Shown one piece after another: positions 30,879-42,900 of a DNA stretch of 64,000 nucleotides; position 1 is the stretch's first letter; the number at the start of each line of letters is the position of its first letter. The notes below the pieces were generated by a model, which saw only the letters and a program-made list of their open reading frames with translations, searched no databases and was not told the origin of the DNA. The position numbers and the translations under genes were made by a program. Source of the stretch: Farysia itapuensis (lineage: Eukaryota > Basidiomycota > Ustilaginomycetes > Ustilaginales > Ustilaginaceae); NCBI GenBank assembly GCA_023212645.1, contig JALBYC010000007.1:470801-534800 (forward strand). Reading direction: 5' to 3'.

Positions 30879-31738
30879 GTCCACCCAGACACCTACAGAC
30901 ACATGTGGCAGGAAGGAAGGGGGGGGGGGGGGGGGGAAAGATCCCAGCTTATTTGGGCGGGCGCATGCGACAAGTGAAAAGGCGCCGAAAGGCAGCTTGG
31001 CACACAGTCACTGGGCTAAACAGGTAAGGCCAAGGCCGCCAGATTGACTGACCAAGGTGGAGCCCGGTCTGTAGACCTGATGGGACAAAGATGGGGACTT
31101 GGCAAGAATCACATGAAGCAAGCGCGGCATTCGAGGTTTCCAAAGGTCCATTTTCGACTCTCGCGGATTGGACGGCTTGATCGGGACGGCGGTTCTTCTG
31201 ATGCGTGACGACGGAAGTTTGGGGGGATATGCTGACACGGGCGCGGGCGCGCTTGGCATACATGGTCACAACTTTTTTTTCCCACGTCGGCCTCAATATA
31301 TGCCCACCCACGTCCCGGTGTGCAAGGGGGTTGACAACACCACCGACGATGGGGAGGAGGCGGACCAGTTCAATGCGAGTCTTAGCGGCGGCCGTGATGA
31401 GACACAGCGTGCGCCGGAGGAGGAACTACATTACCCCCCCTGTTGTCATCGCTTCCACTGCTCTGGGAGCGACCAGATGGGCTCTAGGCACGCGCATGCC
31501 GGACGAGCTCAGTTGCAGCTTGACAACAAAGGTGGGTTTGCTGCTGAGGCCATGACTTGCGTTCATCAAGCTTGCAGATGGTGGGTGTCGGCAAAGGATG
31601 CAAAACAACAAATTTGGCGGTAGAAAATCAAGATTTCATTTTCGGTGCAGATTATTAACGGCGGTGGTGGTGAAGAAGGGGGAGGGGGGGCAAGAGAAGG
31701 GTTTACATGTCCACGAGCGCGCAGGAGGATTGGCTGAT
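30879..31738. other. Intergenic, 860 bp, with G18 run
   Basis: Holds an uninterrupted run of 18 G at 30919-30936 just upstream of the unknown large gene, and CG-rich stretches around 31250. ORFs here lack motifs. No tRNA or small spliced gene was found. Confidence 0.55.
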
Positions 31739-32787
31739 CTAGTCCTGGGCGGCCTGGACTTTGTCGTTGTTGGTCTTGCTGTTGGCCTCAAAGATGTCGT
31801 AGTAGGGCTCGACCAGGTCGGACTGGTCGCAGACCTTTTTGGGAGTCTGGGCGAGGGCGCCCTTTTCCAGCTGGGCGACTTCTTCGTCGGTCAGGTCCAC
31901 GAGCTTGATGTTGTTCTCGATACGGGCCGGGGTGACGGATTTGGGGAGCGGGTTGCATCCGCGTGCGACCTGCCAGGAGATCAAGACGTTGGCACCCTGT
32001 ACGCCGTGCTTTTTGGCGATTTCGTCGACAACGCCGAGCGAAGCCTGAGACGCGCCAGTGGAGCCGAGGGGCGAGTAAGCCTGGGGGAGAATGTCCTGCT
32101 TCTTGAGCCAGCCGACCAGCTCGGGTTGCGGGAAGGTGAACGAGAGCTCCACCTGGTTGACGACCGGCTTGATGCGGCACGACTTGAGCAGCTCCTTTGT
32201 TCGGCGAATGGAAAAGTTGGAGATACCAATGTTCTTGACGAGACCCTCGTCGACCAGCTTCTCGAGGTCCTTCCAGACCTTGACAAAGTTTTCCGTCGTC
32301 TCGAGGTCGAGCATGTGCTTGCCGGACTTGGGGTCCTTTTTCGAGTCGCGCGGCAGCTGACCCTCGGGAACATCCTCGGGGACAAAGGCAATGTTCCAGT
32401 GCATCAGGTAGAGATCGAGGTACTTTACGCCCAGCTTGTCCAGCGTATCCTGGCATGCCTGGCGGACGTGGTTGTGGTGGAACTCAAACAGCTTGGACGT
32501 GATCCAGATGTCTTCACGCGGAACGCCCGAGTTCTTGATTCCCTCTCCGACTTCGTCCTCGTTCTGGTAGCCCCAGGCGCAGTCAATGTGACGGTAGCCG
32601 CTCTTGAGAGCGTGGCACACGGCATCACGCACCTCGCCCTTGGGAGACTGCCACGTGCCCAATCCAACCGAAGGGATCGAGGCACCGCTGTTGAGCTTAA
32701 AATGTGTGTTAACCCTACAGAGCAACAGTGCCAAACCAAAAATCAGTCCATCCGGTCCTAGCCGTACAAGGGGGAACAAACTTACAT
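31739..32787 (-). CDS. Aldo/keto reductase (glycerol dehydrogenase/erythrose reductase-like); ATG split by an intron
   Basis: 325 aa. Exon 1 contributes only A and T of the start codon (32786-32787); the intron 32715-32785 (GTAAGT...CTGTAG, 71 nt) is followed by G GTT AAC, giving MVNTHFKLNSGASIP. Without splicing, the frame has an unrelated hydrophobic N-terminus and no sensible start. AKR active-site residues are present: Asp and Tyr in HIDCAWGYQNE, Lys in ITSKLFEFHH, His in LYLMHWN. NADP site motif PKSVTPARIENN. Fungal relatives (Gcy1, Ypr1, erythrose reductases) reduce aldehydes and sugars with NADPH. A TATATA element lies about 65 bp upstream, suggesting strong or regulated expression. 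Confidence 0.88.
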
Positions 32788-33144
32788 TGTGATGGGGAGG
32801 AAAGAAGAAGAATGTGGTGAGAAGGAAGAAGGAATAGTGCGGGATGCAGACTCTATATATGAGAGAAGAGCGGGCGTTTCTCCCTCATCGTCACCGGGGT
32901 AAGAAGAATGCCGATCAGAGAGAGAGCGTGGGGGAAAGATTGCCGGGCTCATTTGAATTCGAATACATTCCACCGGTGACTTTGGCCCTTTCTCCACACT
33001 TTGTATTCCACCAGCGCTTACTCAAGCCAAAAGATTACCGGACATTTTTCAATTCGAGTTTCACAGCCCGGAATAGGACAACGCACGCAAAAATAGGCAC
33101 GGATCAAGATGCAGATTGCCGGAGCGAATATATGCGAATAGCAA
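32788..33144. other. Intergenic, 357 bp
   Basis: Promoter region of the aldo/keto reductase and 3' region of hexokinase (tandem genes). Apart from the TATA element, no gene or repeat is seen. Confidence 0.6.
32852..32860 (-). promoter_or_regulatory. TATA box of aldo/keto reductase gene
   Basis: TATATA within CTCATATATAGAG on the minus strand, about 65-70 bp upstream of the spliced start codon. One of the clearest TATA elements in the window. Confidence 0.6.
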
Positions 33145-34683
33145 TTAGACGTGGTCGTACTTGCCTTGATCTTTGCGAGCCTTTGTCATGGCGGCAATGA
33201 TGGCAGAGCCGACTCCCGAGCCGTCTTCGGCCTGGTAGGTCTTGATGTTTTTGCCCTTTTCGCCGAAAATGTCTTCCAACGCCTGGTGCAGACGGTCGGG
33301 GAAGCCAGGGTACTTGGAGTACAGAGAGCCATCGGCACCTACGCCGCAGCCCTTGTCGAGGTAGCCCATCTTGGCCACCAGTGCTGCAATGCCGCACGAG
33401 CTCAAGCGCGCCGATCGCGTGCCAATCAACTTGGCCAGTTTGCGGAAAAACTGTCGCTCCTCGATGGTCGTGTCAATGCCAAAGAAGTGGGTGAAAAGGC
33501 CAATCACTGTCAGCAGCTCGTCGGTCGGATCGAGCTCCATGAGGGAGAGAAAGGCGGTGTCAAAGGCATACGCCTTTTCCAATTTGTACGTATTCTGCCC
33601 CAGGAAGAGCACACCTTCGTCAATCAGATCGCAGATGCAGAGTCGGAAGATTTCGCCGAGGTACAGTCCTGCAATCATTTTCTCGTAGGTCTGTTCGTGT
33701 GGCTTGTTGGAGTGCAGGTCAATGTATTCGTCGTACTTTGTGCGAATCTCGGCCATGTGTTCGTGCTTGAACGAGTCGAACGCGCCGTACTCGCAGTTGA
33801 TGGCCATGTCGTCGTCGTCTGGCAGACCGAGATCTTTGATCTTGGGGATATCGCGCAGATGCTCCATGTAGGCGGCATTGCACCCCGTGCCAAAGATGCA
33901 GGCAATCCGCGTGTCGTGGTTGACATAGTTGGAGGCAATCAGCGTGCCGGTGGTATCGTTGATGATCGACACCAGCTTGACCGGCAGCTTAAACTTGTCG
34001 AGCGACTCGACAAACATGGCTGCGCAATCTCGACCCTCGGTATTGGGGTTGCCAAAGCCTTTGGTCCATCGAATCAACTTGCCATGATCGATGCGGTCTT
34101 GCGACATGGGATAGCTGAATGTGAAACCGAGTGCCAGGTCTTCTTCGAGAATCACGTCGCCGTTCTGATCGCCAAAGTGGTCCTTGATGAACGTGGCCAG
34201 ACAGTCTGCGCAAAAGTCAAACAATTCACGTCCGTCGGTCTGTTTCTGCTCTTCCGTCAGACGAAATTTGGACTGGGTGATTTCAAAGTGGCCTTTGCCC
34301 TTGAGGACGACGTGACAGACACGCAGGTTGGTGCCGCCGAGGTCGAGAGCGAGATAGGAACCTTCTTCGTCCCCCGATGGCCAGCCAAAGACGTAGGCAG
34401 GCAGCATGGGCACTGTCTGATCGTTTTTCTGCAATCCTTCCTCCAGCACGCCGACAAAGCGGTCGACAATCATGCGCAGTCGCTGCGGCGTAATGGTAAA
34501 CAGCTTTTCAAAGCGTTCATACACCTCTTTGAGCTGTTGCTCTTTGGCATGGGGGATATCCTCATGCTTGTGTGTGCTCGTGTGCCACGAGGCAATGTGT
34601 GTGTCGAGCTTCTCTGTGCCCGATCCGCGTCGTTTGCTCGACACGATCGATCCGCGTCGACCACTGTTACTCGTAAACGACAT
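33145..34683 (-). CDS. HXK1: Hexokinase
   Basis: 512 aa, single exon; ATP-dependent phosphorylation of glucose and fructose, first step of glycolysis, cytosol. Phosphate-1 motif LALDLGGTNLRVC, substrate loop LGFTFSYPMSQ, catalytic Asp in SIINDTTGTLIAS, sugar-binding GTGCNAAYME, GAFD and adenosine motif GSGVGSAIIAAMTKA are all intact. A 35-residue Ser/Arg-rich N-terminal extension precedes the usual start of the fold and could carry regulatory phosphorylation. Length is otherwise typical of fungal hexokinase (about 480-500 aa). The name is generic; which paralog it is cannot be told. Confidence 0.95.
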   Translation of the reverse strand: MSFTSNSGRRGSIVSSKRRGSGTEKLDTHIASWHTSTHKHEDIPHAKEQQLKEVYERFEKLFTITPQRLRMIVDRFVGVLEEGLQKNDQTVPMLPAYVFGWPSGDEEGSYLALDLGGTNLRVCHVVLKGKGHFEITQSKFRLTEEQKQTDGRELFDFCADCLATFIKDHFGDQNGDVILEEDLALGFTFSYPMSQDRIDHGKLIRWTKGFGNPNTEGRDCAAMFVESLDKFKLPVKLVSIINDTTGTLIASNYVNHDTRIACIFGTGCNAAYMEHLRDIPKIKDLGLPDDDDMAINCEYGAFDSFKHEHMAEIRTKYDEYIDLHSNKPHEQTYEKMIAGLYLGEIFRLCICDLIDEGVLFLGQNTYKLEKAYAFDTAFLSLMELDPTDELLTVIGLFTHFFGIDTTIEERQFFRKLAKLIGTRSARLSSCGIAALVAKMGYLDKGCGVGADGSLYSKYPGFPDRLHQALEDIFGEKGKNIKTYQAEDGSGVGSAIIAAMTKARKDQGKYDHV

Positions 34684-34903
34684 GGTGGAATGGAATGTCG
34701 ATCAGCCGCCACGAATATTCTCGGTTTTCTGTTTTGGCGTGCAAAAAAGTCAGCACAAATCGGCCCGTGCACGATGCGGGCGATGTCATCTCTCCGTAAT
34801 CTCAAATCTCACACTCACACTGACACAGCACCGAACGTTCCGAACTTGGACCGACCGGGAGCTCTAACAAAACCCATTTATGTGAAAAATCTCGCAACGG
34901 AAT

Positions 34904-36653
<1,750 letters not shown>

Positions 36654-38711
36654 ATGTCGCAAACAGCGCTGAGCGACATCCCTGGCATTTCGAAGCGGAC
36701 AAAGGCATGTTTTCGACGCGCAAAGCTGTTTGGCGCACATGAAGTGCTGCTTACGCCGCCGCACGAGCTGGCACAGGCACTGTCTCTGACGCGGGCCGAG
36801 GTCGAAGTTCTGCTCCGGCAGGTCGCCAAAGCTGCCGCACCACCTCTGCTCTCCACGCTGGATATTCTGCACGGAAATGTGCACGCGGAGCAAGCGGTGC
36901 AGATCGAGGACGAGAGTGGGGCCAGCTCGTCCGACTCGGATGCTTCCGCCGGATTCGTGCCACCCACGCAGGGATACGAGGGGAACTATCCCGGTCTGCA
37001 CAACCTTTCTGACTCGGAGGAGAGCACAACCTCCTCACCCGACGCTAGTCCAGCGCCGTTGGTGCCGGAATTCGCGGGAACGGCGGTGGTGGGGGCAGGA
37101 ACGGGTGTGCGTGGCGATGCACTGATCGACGGACGCAAGGGCCATGTACGCACCAGTGGCAGTCTGGAGCTCGACCGTCTGCTCAACGGCGGATTCCGCA
37201 CATGCGCCCTTTCCGAACTCGTCGGCGAGAGCGCGTCGGGAAAGACGCAGCTGGCGATCCAGGTCTGCGTCTATGCCGCCCTCGGCTTCACCCCGCTCAG
37301 CGCACAAGTCGAGGAGACCGAGATGGAGGTCGAGCCGGACACGGTCGACCGCGAGACACTGGGCGGTATTCTCGGCGGCAGCGGTTGTGGTCAAGGCGCT
37401 GTGGGGAGCTGCTACATTACTTCGGACGGTGAGCGGAGTGCACACGCGGTTGTACGTCGTGCGGTGCAATTGGCCCACAGTGCGGTACGAGAACGCTTCT
37501 CCCGCCGCTTTCCGCACACCTCCACTGCTGCTGCTGCACGGCGAGACGAGTGGGAGGAGCTGGAGCGCGTTGCTGTGCAGATGGCGGAGCGACAGGTGCT
37601 GGACAATCTGCACGTGGCCTGTGTGTCGGACGTGGAAGCGCTGCAACACGCGCTGCACTACAGCCTACCGGGCCTACTCACCCGTCTAGCACGCCCCCCT
37701 GCCTCGCACCACCACCACCACCACCTGCCTATCGGCGTAGTGGTCGTTGACAGTCTACCGACGCTGTTCCAGCAGGAACCGGCAACGTCAGACCTCGGCT
37801 CGCTCTTTCACCGCTCCCAGGCGCTGACCGACATTGCGGACGCACTCAAACGGCTCAGTCTTCCCGCATCGCACCGCCCACCACTAACATCCGCCGCCGA
37901 CCCACAACAGCAGCAGCACGAGGTGGACGGACGGGCGGTGCTCGTGCTCAATCATGTGGCGGACGCCTTTGGCGCCGACAAAGACGTCGCGCGCCAGTTT
38001 GTTTTCGACACCGCTGCAGCAGCAGCGACGACGATGACGACAACAACAACAGCGGGGAATCGCCGGTCTGCTGCTCGTGTGCTGCCCGACTATCCAGCGA
38101 CGATGGGGTATACGGCTCAATCCGCCTTCTGCAGTGGCTTACTCGCCTCGGTCCCGCCCACGCTGGCCGAAACCATCGCTGCTGCTGCATCCTCCTCCTC
38201 GTCGTCGTCGTCGTTGTCGCAGTCACGCGATGGTGAGCTATACGTGCTGACGCCGAAATCAGCCCAGTTGGGTCATACCTGGACAAACTGCGTCAATACG
38301 CGTCTCTTTCTCGCCCAGACCCGCGGACGCGTCACTGCCGAAGCTGCTACACACAGGCGTCTCGTCACAGTACGACGCGCAGCAGTCGTATTCAACGCCT
38401 TTGGTCCATCCATGCTCGACCCTCTACTGCAAACACCGGTGGGCGAAGCAGCGCGGAAATGGCGCAGGGAAGATCGACAGTTGCGCTTCGTCATCACTCC
38501 GGACAAGGCCATTCACGCTCTTGCCGACTACACCGTACGCAACCCTGCGCCGCCACCGCCGGTACAAACCCACAACGAGTCAAGCACAACACAACAACCC
38601 TCCGTCTCGGTCGACGAAGAGTACTTTACCCACCTCGACGACCAGGATCTGCTCGAAATTAACCTCGACCTGGCAACGGACCCCTCTGGACGCTTTATAG
38701 CAAGCAGCTGA
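36654..38711 (+). CDS. RAD57: RAD51 paralog, Rad57/XRCC3-like
   Basis: 685 aa from the ATG at 36654 (MSQTALSDIPGISKRTKACF). An N-terminal helical DNA-binding-type region (about 1-75) precedes a RecA-type ATPase: Walker A is GESASGKTQ (about residue 195) after the RAD51-family lead SGSLELDRLLNGGFRTCALSE, and a Walker B-like strand LPIGVVVVDSLPTLFQ lies near 360-380. Rad57 with Rad55 promotes Rad51 filament assembly in homologous recombination. The domain is interrupted by low-complexity inserts (poly-Thr/Ala at about 460, poly-Ser near 510, His run near 355) and by a long acidic Ser linker, making it longer than yeast Rad57 (460 aa). XRCC3 is the main alternative. Confidence 0.75.
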   Translation: MSQTALSDIPGISKRTKACFRRAKLFGAHEVLLTPPHELAQALSLTRAEVEVLLRQVAKAAAPPLLSTLDILHGNVHAEQAVQIEDESGASSSDSDASAGFVPPTQGYEGNYPGLHNLSDSEESTTSSPDASPAPLVPEFAGTAVVGAGTGVRGDALIDGRKGHVRTSGSLELDRLLNGGFRTCALSELVGESASGKTQLAIQVCVYAALGFTPLSAQVEETEMEVEPDTVDRETLGGILGGSGCGQGAVGSCYITSDGERSAHAVVRRAVQLAHSAVRERFSRRFPHTSTAAAARRDEWEELERVAVQMAERQVLDNLHVACVSDVEALQHALHYSLPGLLTRLARPPASHHHHHHLPIGVVVVDSLPTLFQQEPATSDLGSLFHRSQALTDIADALKRLSLPASHRPPLTSAADPQQQQHEVDGRAVLVLNHVADAFGADKDVARQFVFDTAAAAATTMTTTTTAGNRRSAARVLPDYPATMGYTAQSAFCSGLLASVPPTLAETIAAAASSSSSSSSLSQSRDGELYVLTPKSAQLGHTWTNCVNTRLFLAQTRGRVTAEAATHRRLVTVRRAAVVFNAFGPSMLDPLLQTPVGEAARKWRREDRQLRFVITPDKAIHALADYTVRNPAPPPPVQTHNESSTTQQPSVSVDEEYFTHLDDQDLLEINLDLATDPSGRFIASS

Positions 38712-38814
38712 AAAGAAAGAAAGGGGGGGGTTTTCCCCACCCCAGATTAGTGTGTGAGATGCATTCCGTTACATTGATATAAAAGTGTGTGTGTGTGAGA
38801 GAAAGGGTGACGGC

Positions 38815-40569
38815 TTACATGGCCCAGTCCCAGATTTTCGCCAACGTGCTTTGTGGCGTAGCGGCGAATTTCTCCATTTCCGCCCGCTCGTTTTCGTCAA
38901 TCTGACGACGACCTGTGTCAAAGTCCATCTGGCTGAGAGTGACGAACGAGGTTCTGTGCCAAAATTTCCAGCCGAGCCACATGACGAGGAAAAAGGGTAG
39001 ACAGATGTAGGTGGTGACAAAGGAGCTCGTGTCCCACTGACCGGCGATAAAGACGGTAAATCCGGCAAACAGGATGACGAGCGAGAGGAAAAAGATGCCA
39101 AAGTAGGAGAGGTAGGGCTGGAAAGGTGCACGGTAGGGCAATGTGGCGCGCGAGATGTTATGGTAGTGCAGACCGTGGTAGAAGCGAACATAGGTGACCA
39201 GAATAATGATCCAGGCGATAATGATGGAAATGGCGGAAATGTCGTAAAGATACTCGAATGTCTCTTGTGCGCCACCTGTGCCGCACGACATGTAGGCGAG
39301 TGGGATAAAGAGGCATGTCACGGCCAGGGACCAGATGGGCAGACCGTTGGAGGTGCACTTGCGCAGGAATGCGGGCGCCTTGTGCTCGATGGCAAGGGCG
39401 TACAGAGTTCGACTGGAAGCATACACGTCGGAATTGGCAGCTGACCATGTTGTGATGAGCAGCACGGCGTTGACGATATCCGGCAGCACTTTGATCCCAG
39501 CATTGCTGATGGCGAGTACAAAGGGCGATGCACTGGCATCACTGCTTCCATTGAGCAGATGCTCGTCGTTGTATGGCACCACCAGCCCGACCATAAAGAT
39601 GGCCAGGACATAGAAGATGAGGATTCGCCAAAAGACACGCTTGATGGCCTTGGGCACGTTCTTGCGCGGGTTCTCCACTTCTCCGACGGCCACGCCAATG
39701 ATTTCGGTGCCGGCAAAGGAGAAAGCTGCTTGCACGAATACGTTCCAGAAGGCGAGGAAGCGACCAAAGCTGCCGCTGATTCCACCTACGGGCGCACCTG
39801 TGACTGGATCCGGGCTCCAAAACAGCTGTGCCATCGGCCCTGGGTTCTTCCAGTAGCGGAAACCGATTCGGTCGCCACGAGGTCCTCCGCCCAGATCAAT
39901 GACAAGCGAGACAATGATGAGCACAATGATGGCCACCACCTTGATGAGACAGAACCAGAATTCACTTTCTCCGTACGCTCTGACGCCAAGAGTGTTTACT
40001 CCTACGACGAGAACGAGGAGGATTGAGATCCAGACGGCAGGGCTGATGGACTGGTTTGGGTCCCAGTACTGTACCACAATGGCCGATGCCGAAATTTCGG
40101 TGGGGATGGTGATGCCGTACGAGTACCAGTAGGTCCAGCCGAGGGCGAAACCGAGACTTGGGTCGAGGAAACGTGATGCATGGTGCGTAAATCCACCAGG
40201 CACTGCGAGTAGCGTGCTGACTTCTCCCAGGGCGACCATCATTGAGTAAACAATGAGACCCATGATGGAGTATGCGAGCAGAGTGCTCAGCGGGCCGGCG
40301 TTGCTCAACGCACCGCCGACACCGACAAAGAGACCGGTGCCAATGGTGCCTCCCAGAGCAATCATGGACAAATGGCGCTGCTTGAGCCTGCGCTGTACGG
40401 TTCCATCCTTGGACTGCTGGTCCATGCCCATACGCTGCAGATCGGCCTGCTCCTTTTCCCCTCCGCCAAAGGTATTGGACAAGTTATCCGAGGAAGGATT
40501 TGCGCTCGTATTTTTTTCCACATCCTGGGCAGGGGCAGTGGGCCCATCGACATAGGCGAGGCTCGACAT
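38815..40569 (-). CDS. Amino-acid permease (APC superfamily, YAT family)
   Basis: 584 aa, one exon. About 70 hydrophilic N-terminal residues are followed by the family signature HLSMIALGGTIGTGLFVGVG in TM1, and about 12 predicted membrane helices, ending with a cytosolic tail whose last residues are KIWDWAM. FAGTEIIGVAVGEVENPRK and NSDVYASSRTLYALA match the fungal amino-acid permease consensus. Plasma-membrane proton symporter; substrate specificity (general, proline, dicarboxylic) cannot be read. It converges with the RAD57-like gene (103 bp) and diverges from SPP2 (284 bp). Confidence 0.93.
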   Translation of the reverse strand: MSSLAYVDGPTAPAQDVEKNTSANPSSDNLSNTFGGGEKEQADLQRMGMDQQSKDGTVQRRLKQRHLSMIALGGTIGTGLFVGVGGALSNAGPLSTLLAYSIMGLIVYSMMVALGEVSTLLAVPGGFTHHASRFLDPSLGFALGWTYWYSYGITIPTEISASAIVVQYWDPNQSISPAVWISILLVLVVGVNTLGVRAYGESEFWFCLIKVVAIIVLIIVSLVIDLGGGPRGDRIGFRYWKNPGPMAQLFWSPDPVTGAPVGGISGSFGRFLAFWNVFVQAAFSFAGTEIIGVAVGEVENPRKNVPKAIKRVFWRILIFYVLAIFMVGLVVPYNDEHLLNGSSDASASPFVLAISNAGIKVLPDIVNAVLLITTWSAANSDVYASSRTLYALAIEHKAPAFLRKCTSNGLPIWSLAVTCLFIPLAYMSCGTGGAQETFEYLYDISAISIIIAWIIILVTYVRFYHGLHYHNISRATLPYRAPFQPYLSYFGIFFLSLVILFAGFTVFIAGQWDTSSFVTTYICLPFFLVMWLGWKFWHRTSFVTLSQMDFDTGRRQIDENERAEMEKFAATPQSTLAKIWDWAM

Positions 40570-40853
40570 GATGGTTGGGAGTCACACCTTGCCATGCTGA
40601 GACCGGAAGGGTTATTATATGCGGGTATGGCCGTACGATCAAGTTTCTCGCCAAAATTTTGCCTTTCTTTGTTTGACAGCGGCAAATTTTGATTGGCGCT
40701 TTTAACCGAACCTTGTGACTCCGTGCCGCGGCCAAATTCGGCCCCTTTTTTCGCCGTTCATCTGGCCGAAATAACGCTCTAACAGTCGGCCATTCTGACG
40801 CGAAATTCGAAATTGGCGAATTGGCAGGTTTGTCCAACCCGAATGCCATCATC

Positions 40854-41828
40854 ATGTCGATGGGCAAAGGGCAACAGCAGCAGCAGCAGCAGCGAAGCAA
40901 GCTGGATGCATTTGCCCACTCGTCCGACGAAGAAGATGTGCGCGAATCTGTGTCGTCCCTCAGCCGACGCAGTGCAGCAGCACAGCGGCAAGCCGTGCTA
41001 CGAGAGCAGCCGCGTGTGATCCCCCTGTCGTCCAACCTGGACTGGCGCGAGGATCGAAGACGACGGATAGGGGCACGAACCAATCTACAGGAGTTAGGTC
41101 CGCTCGTATCCATGCGGCGCCACGACCAGAACGGAGCGTCGTCGTCGTCTTCATCATCCTCTGCGGTTGCCGATGTGGATAAGATTGACAGCGATGGCCA
41201 GAAACGGGGGCTCGAGGTTCGAAGCAGGCCAAAGACTGACGAGGGTGCAGAGCGTGTCGCAGAACAGCCACTACCATCGCCGCCACCTCACGAGACCGAA
41301 AGTGGTCGAGATGACGGCAGTGGCGAGCAAGAAGCTATCAAGGCGCTGCTGGCCGGTCAAGGTATCGGTAATGGCAGCGGCGTCGATGCACAACACCACC
41401 TCGTCATCCCACAATTGGACGAGACACAAGTGCTGCACCACGACATTGACACGCGGCCAGACGCTCCCACGCTCGACGACTACGCCGCTGTGCCGATCGA
41501 GCAATTTGGGATGGCCATGCTGCGCGGGATGGGCTGGACAGAGGCAAAGGCAAAAGGTCCTCACCTGGCGGCTGAGCCCAAGAAACGCGCCTCCCTCCTC
41601 GGTCTGGGTGCCAAAGAACGACAACCGCCGCTCTCCGCGTCCTCGTCGTCGTCGTCGTCGCGCCACCGTCAAAAGCGAGACTACCGATACACGCCCGTCA
41701 CCAAAGAGCGCCGCAACGACAACGACGTTGATAGCGACCATCGACACCCCCACCACCATCGCAAACATGCACGGCGTGACCGTTCCATCAGTCCTGCACC
41801 GCGCAGCCATAGACATCGTGACCGCTGA
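40854..41828 (+). CDS. SPP2: Spp2/GPKOW-type G-patch splicing factor
   Basis: 324 aa from the ATG at 40854; upstream codons are open but contain no ATG. A polyGln run lies near residue 6. The conserved Spp2 core is DDYAAVPIEQFGMAMLRGMGW followed by KG, the G-patch/DExH-box-binding segment, at about residues 205-235. The C-terminus is Arg/Ser/His-rich and basic with RDRSISPAPRSHRHRDR. Spp2 activates the helicase Prp2 to remodel the spliceosome before the first step; nuclear. Conserved short motif RVIPLSSNLDWREDRRRR near residue 60 also fits. Confidence 0.85.
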   Translation: MSMGKGQQQQQQQRSKLDAFAHSSDEEDVRESVSSLSRRSAAAQRQAVLREQPRVIPLSSNLDWREDRRRRIGARTNLQELGPLVSMRRHDQNGASSSSSSSSAVADVDKIDSDGQKRGLEVRSRPKTDEGAERVAEQPLPSPPPHETESGRDDGSGEQEAIKALLAGQGIGNGSGVDAQHHLVIPQLDETQVLHHDIDTRPDAPTLDDYAAVPIEQFGMAMLRGMGWTEAKAKGPHLAAEPKKRASLLGLGAKERQPPLSASSSSSSSRHRQKRDYRYTPVTKERRNDNDVDSDHRHPHHHRKHARRDRSISPAPRSHRHRDR

Positions 41829-41884
41829 GCCCACATATCCTGTCTGTCCTATAATGTTATACCCCCCCTCCCTGCGCGCGCCCT

Positions 41885-42772
41885 TTAGCGGTACCAGAAA
41901 TTGACGCTGACGCTGGTGGAGAGACTTTGTACGCAGTGAAGCCAGCCGTGTGGGATGTAGAGCACGTCGCCCGGATGCAGCACGGCCGATGTGAGAGTGT
42001 TGTTGTTTGCGAGCGCCTTGTGCAGTGCTGGATTGCGGGTTGGGTCGGGTGTGAGTAGATCCGACTCACGCAGCACGCTCGCGACTGTGTTGCCACTACC
42101 GCCCTCGAGCAGTGTCTGCGCCAGATCGGGTGCAAGCAGATGCACACGCTTCCGTCCGACGACCTGCACAAACAGGTTGTGGTAGGGATCGCGGTGCAGC
42201 GGGGTAAAAGTGTCTGCTGGTCCGATCCATGTGTTGCTGCGCCACTGTTCGCGGTCCTGTTTGGGACCGGCACGGGTATGTTCCAGCGAGGGTGCGTCTT
42301 TTGCCAGTCGTGGCACGGCCGAGAGCAGGTCAAACTGTGCCAAGTAGCCCACTTTGCGCTGTTGCTGCTCACTCCATCCGATCTTTTGTCGAACGAAAGC
42401 GTCCACAAACACGCCAAACGGCATTTCGATCCGTTGCCATTCGTCGCCCCCAGCGGCTGCGGTGGTATACCCATGTCCCGGTGCGCAGACTTCGACGGGT
42501 ACAATGACGTGGGCGCTATCGTCGGCGGTGAGACCGGCGAGTGTTTCGCGTCCGTCCTGGATGTGTGACCAGGCGTGCAGGGCTGGCCAGTAGAGTGTAT
42601 GCGGTCGACGTTGGTCGTGCGGTTGAGCGACAACGAGCTGCTTGAATAGCGCCGGTCGCGCATCCAGCTGGAACTCGCGTACAAAGTCGGCAGGTGACAC
42701 TCCTCCCACCACCGTATGCACCGGACTGGCTACCACCCGAGCTTGCTCCCTAACAATGCGCGACACGCGCAT
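41885..42772 (-). CDS. JmjC-domain (cupin-like, KDM8/JMJD5-type) 2-oxoglutarate oxygenase
   Basis: 295 aa from the ATG at 42772; the frame is open to 42835 without an ATG. The Fe(II) triad is visible: HRD in FTPLHRDPYHNLFVQVVG and the distal His in LYIPHGWLHCVQSLS; the C-terminus VSVNFWYR is typical of the KDM8/JMJD5/TYW5 branch. N-terminal ALFKQLV and YWPALHAW fit the same family. Probable protein or tRNA hydroxylase rather than histone demethylase; target unknown. It lies 128 bp downstream of CSE1 on the same strand and is convergent with SPP2 (56 bp). Confidence 0.83.
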   Translation of the reverse strand: MRVSRIVREQARVVASPVHTVVGGVSPADFVREFQLDARPALFKQLVVAQPHDQRRPHTLYWPALHAWSHIQDGRETLAGLTADDSAHVIVPVEVCAPGHGYTTAAAGGDEWQRIEMPFGVFVDAFVRQKIGWSEQQQRKVGYLAQFDLLSAVPRLAKDAPSLEHTRAGPKQDREQWRSNTWIGPADTFTPLHRDPYHNLFVQVVGRKRVHLLAPDLAQTLLEGGSGNTVASVLRESDLLTPDPTRNPALHKALANNNTLTSAVLHPGDVLYIPHGWLHCVQSLSTSVSVNFWYR

Positions 42773-42900
42773 ACTCTTCCCCTTCGCAAATCTTCCCCAA
42801 AAGCCGTGCGTGGGAATGCTGTCGAACGCCTCCACACCTTAAATATCAACCCTTTTTTATACGAATATTTGATGGGGAGTTTTAGTGAAAACGGATCGTA

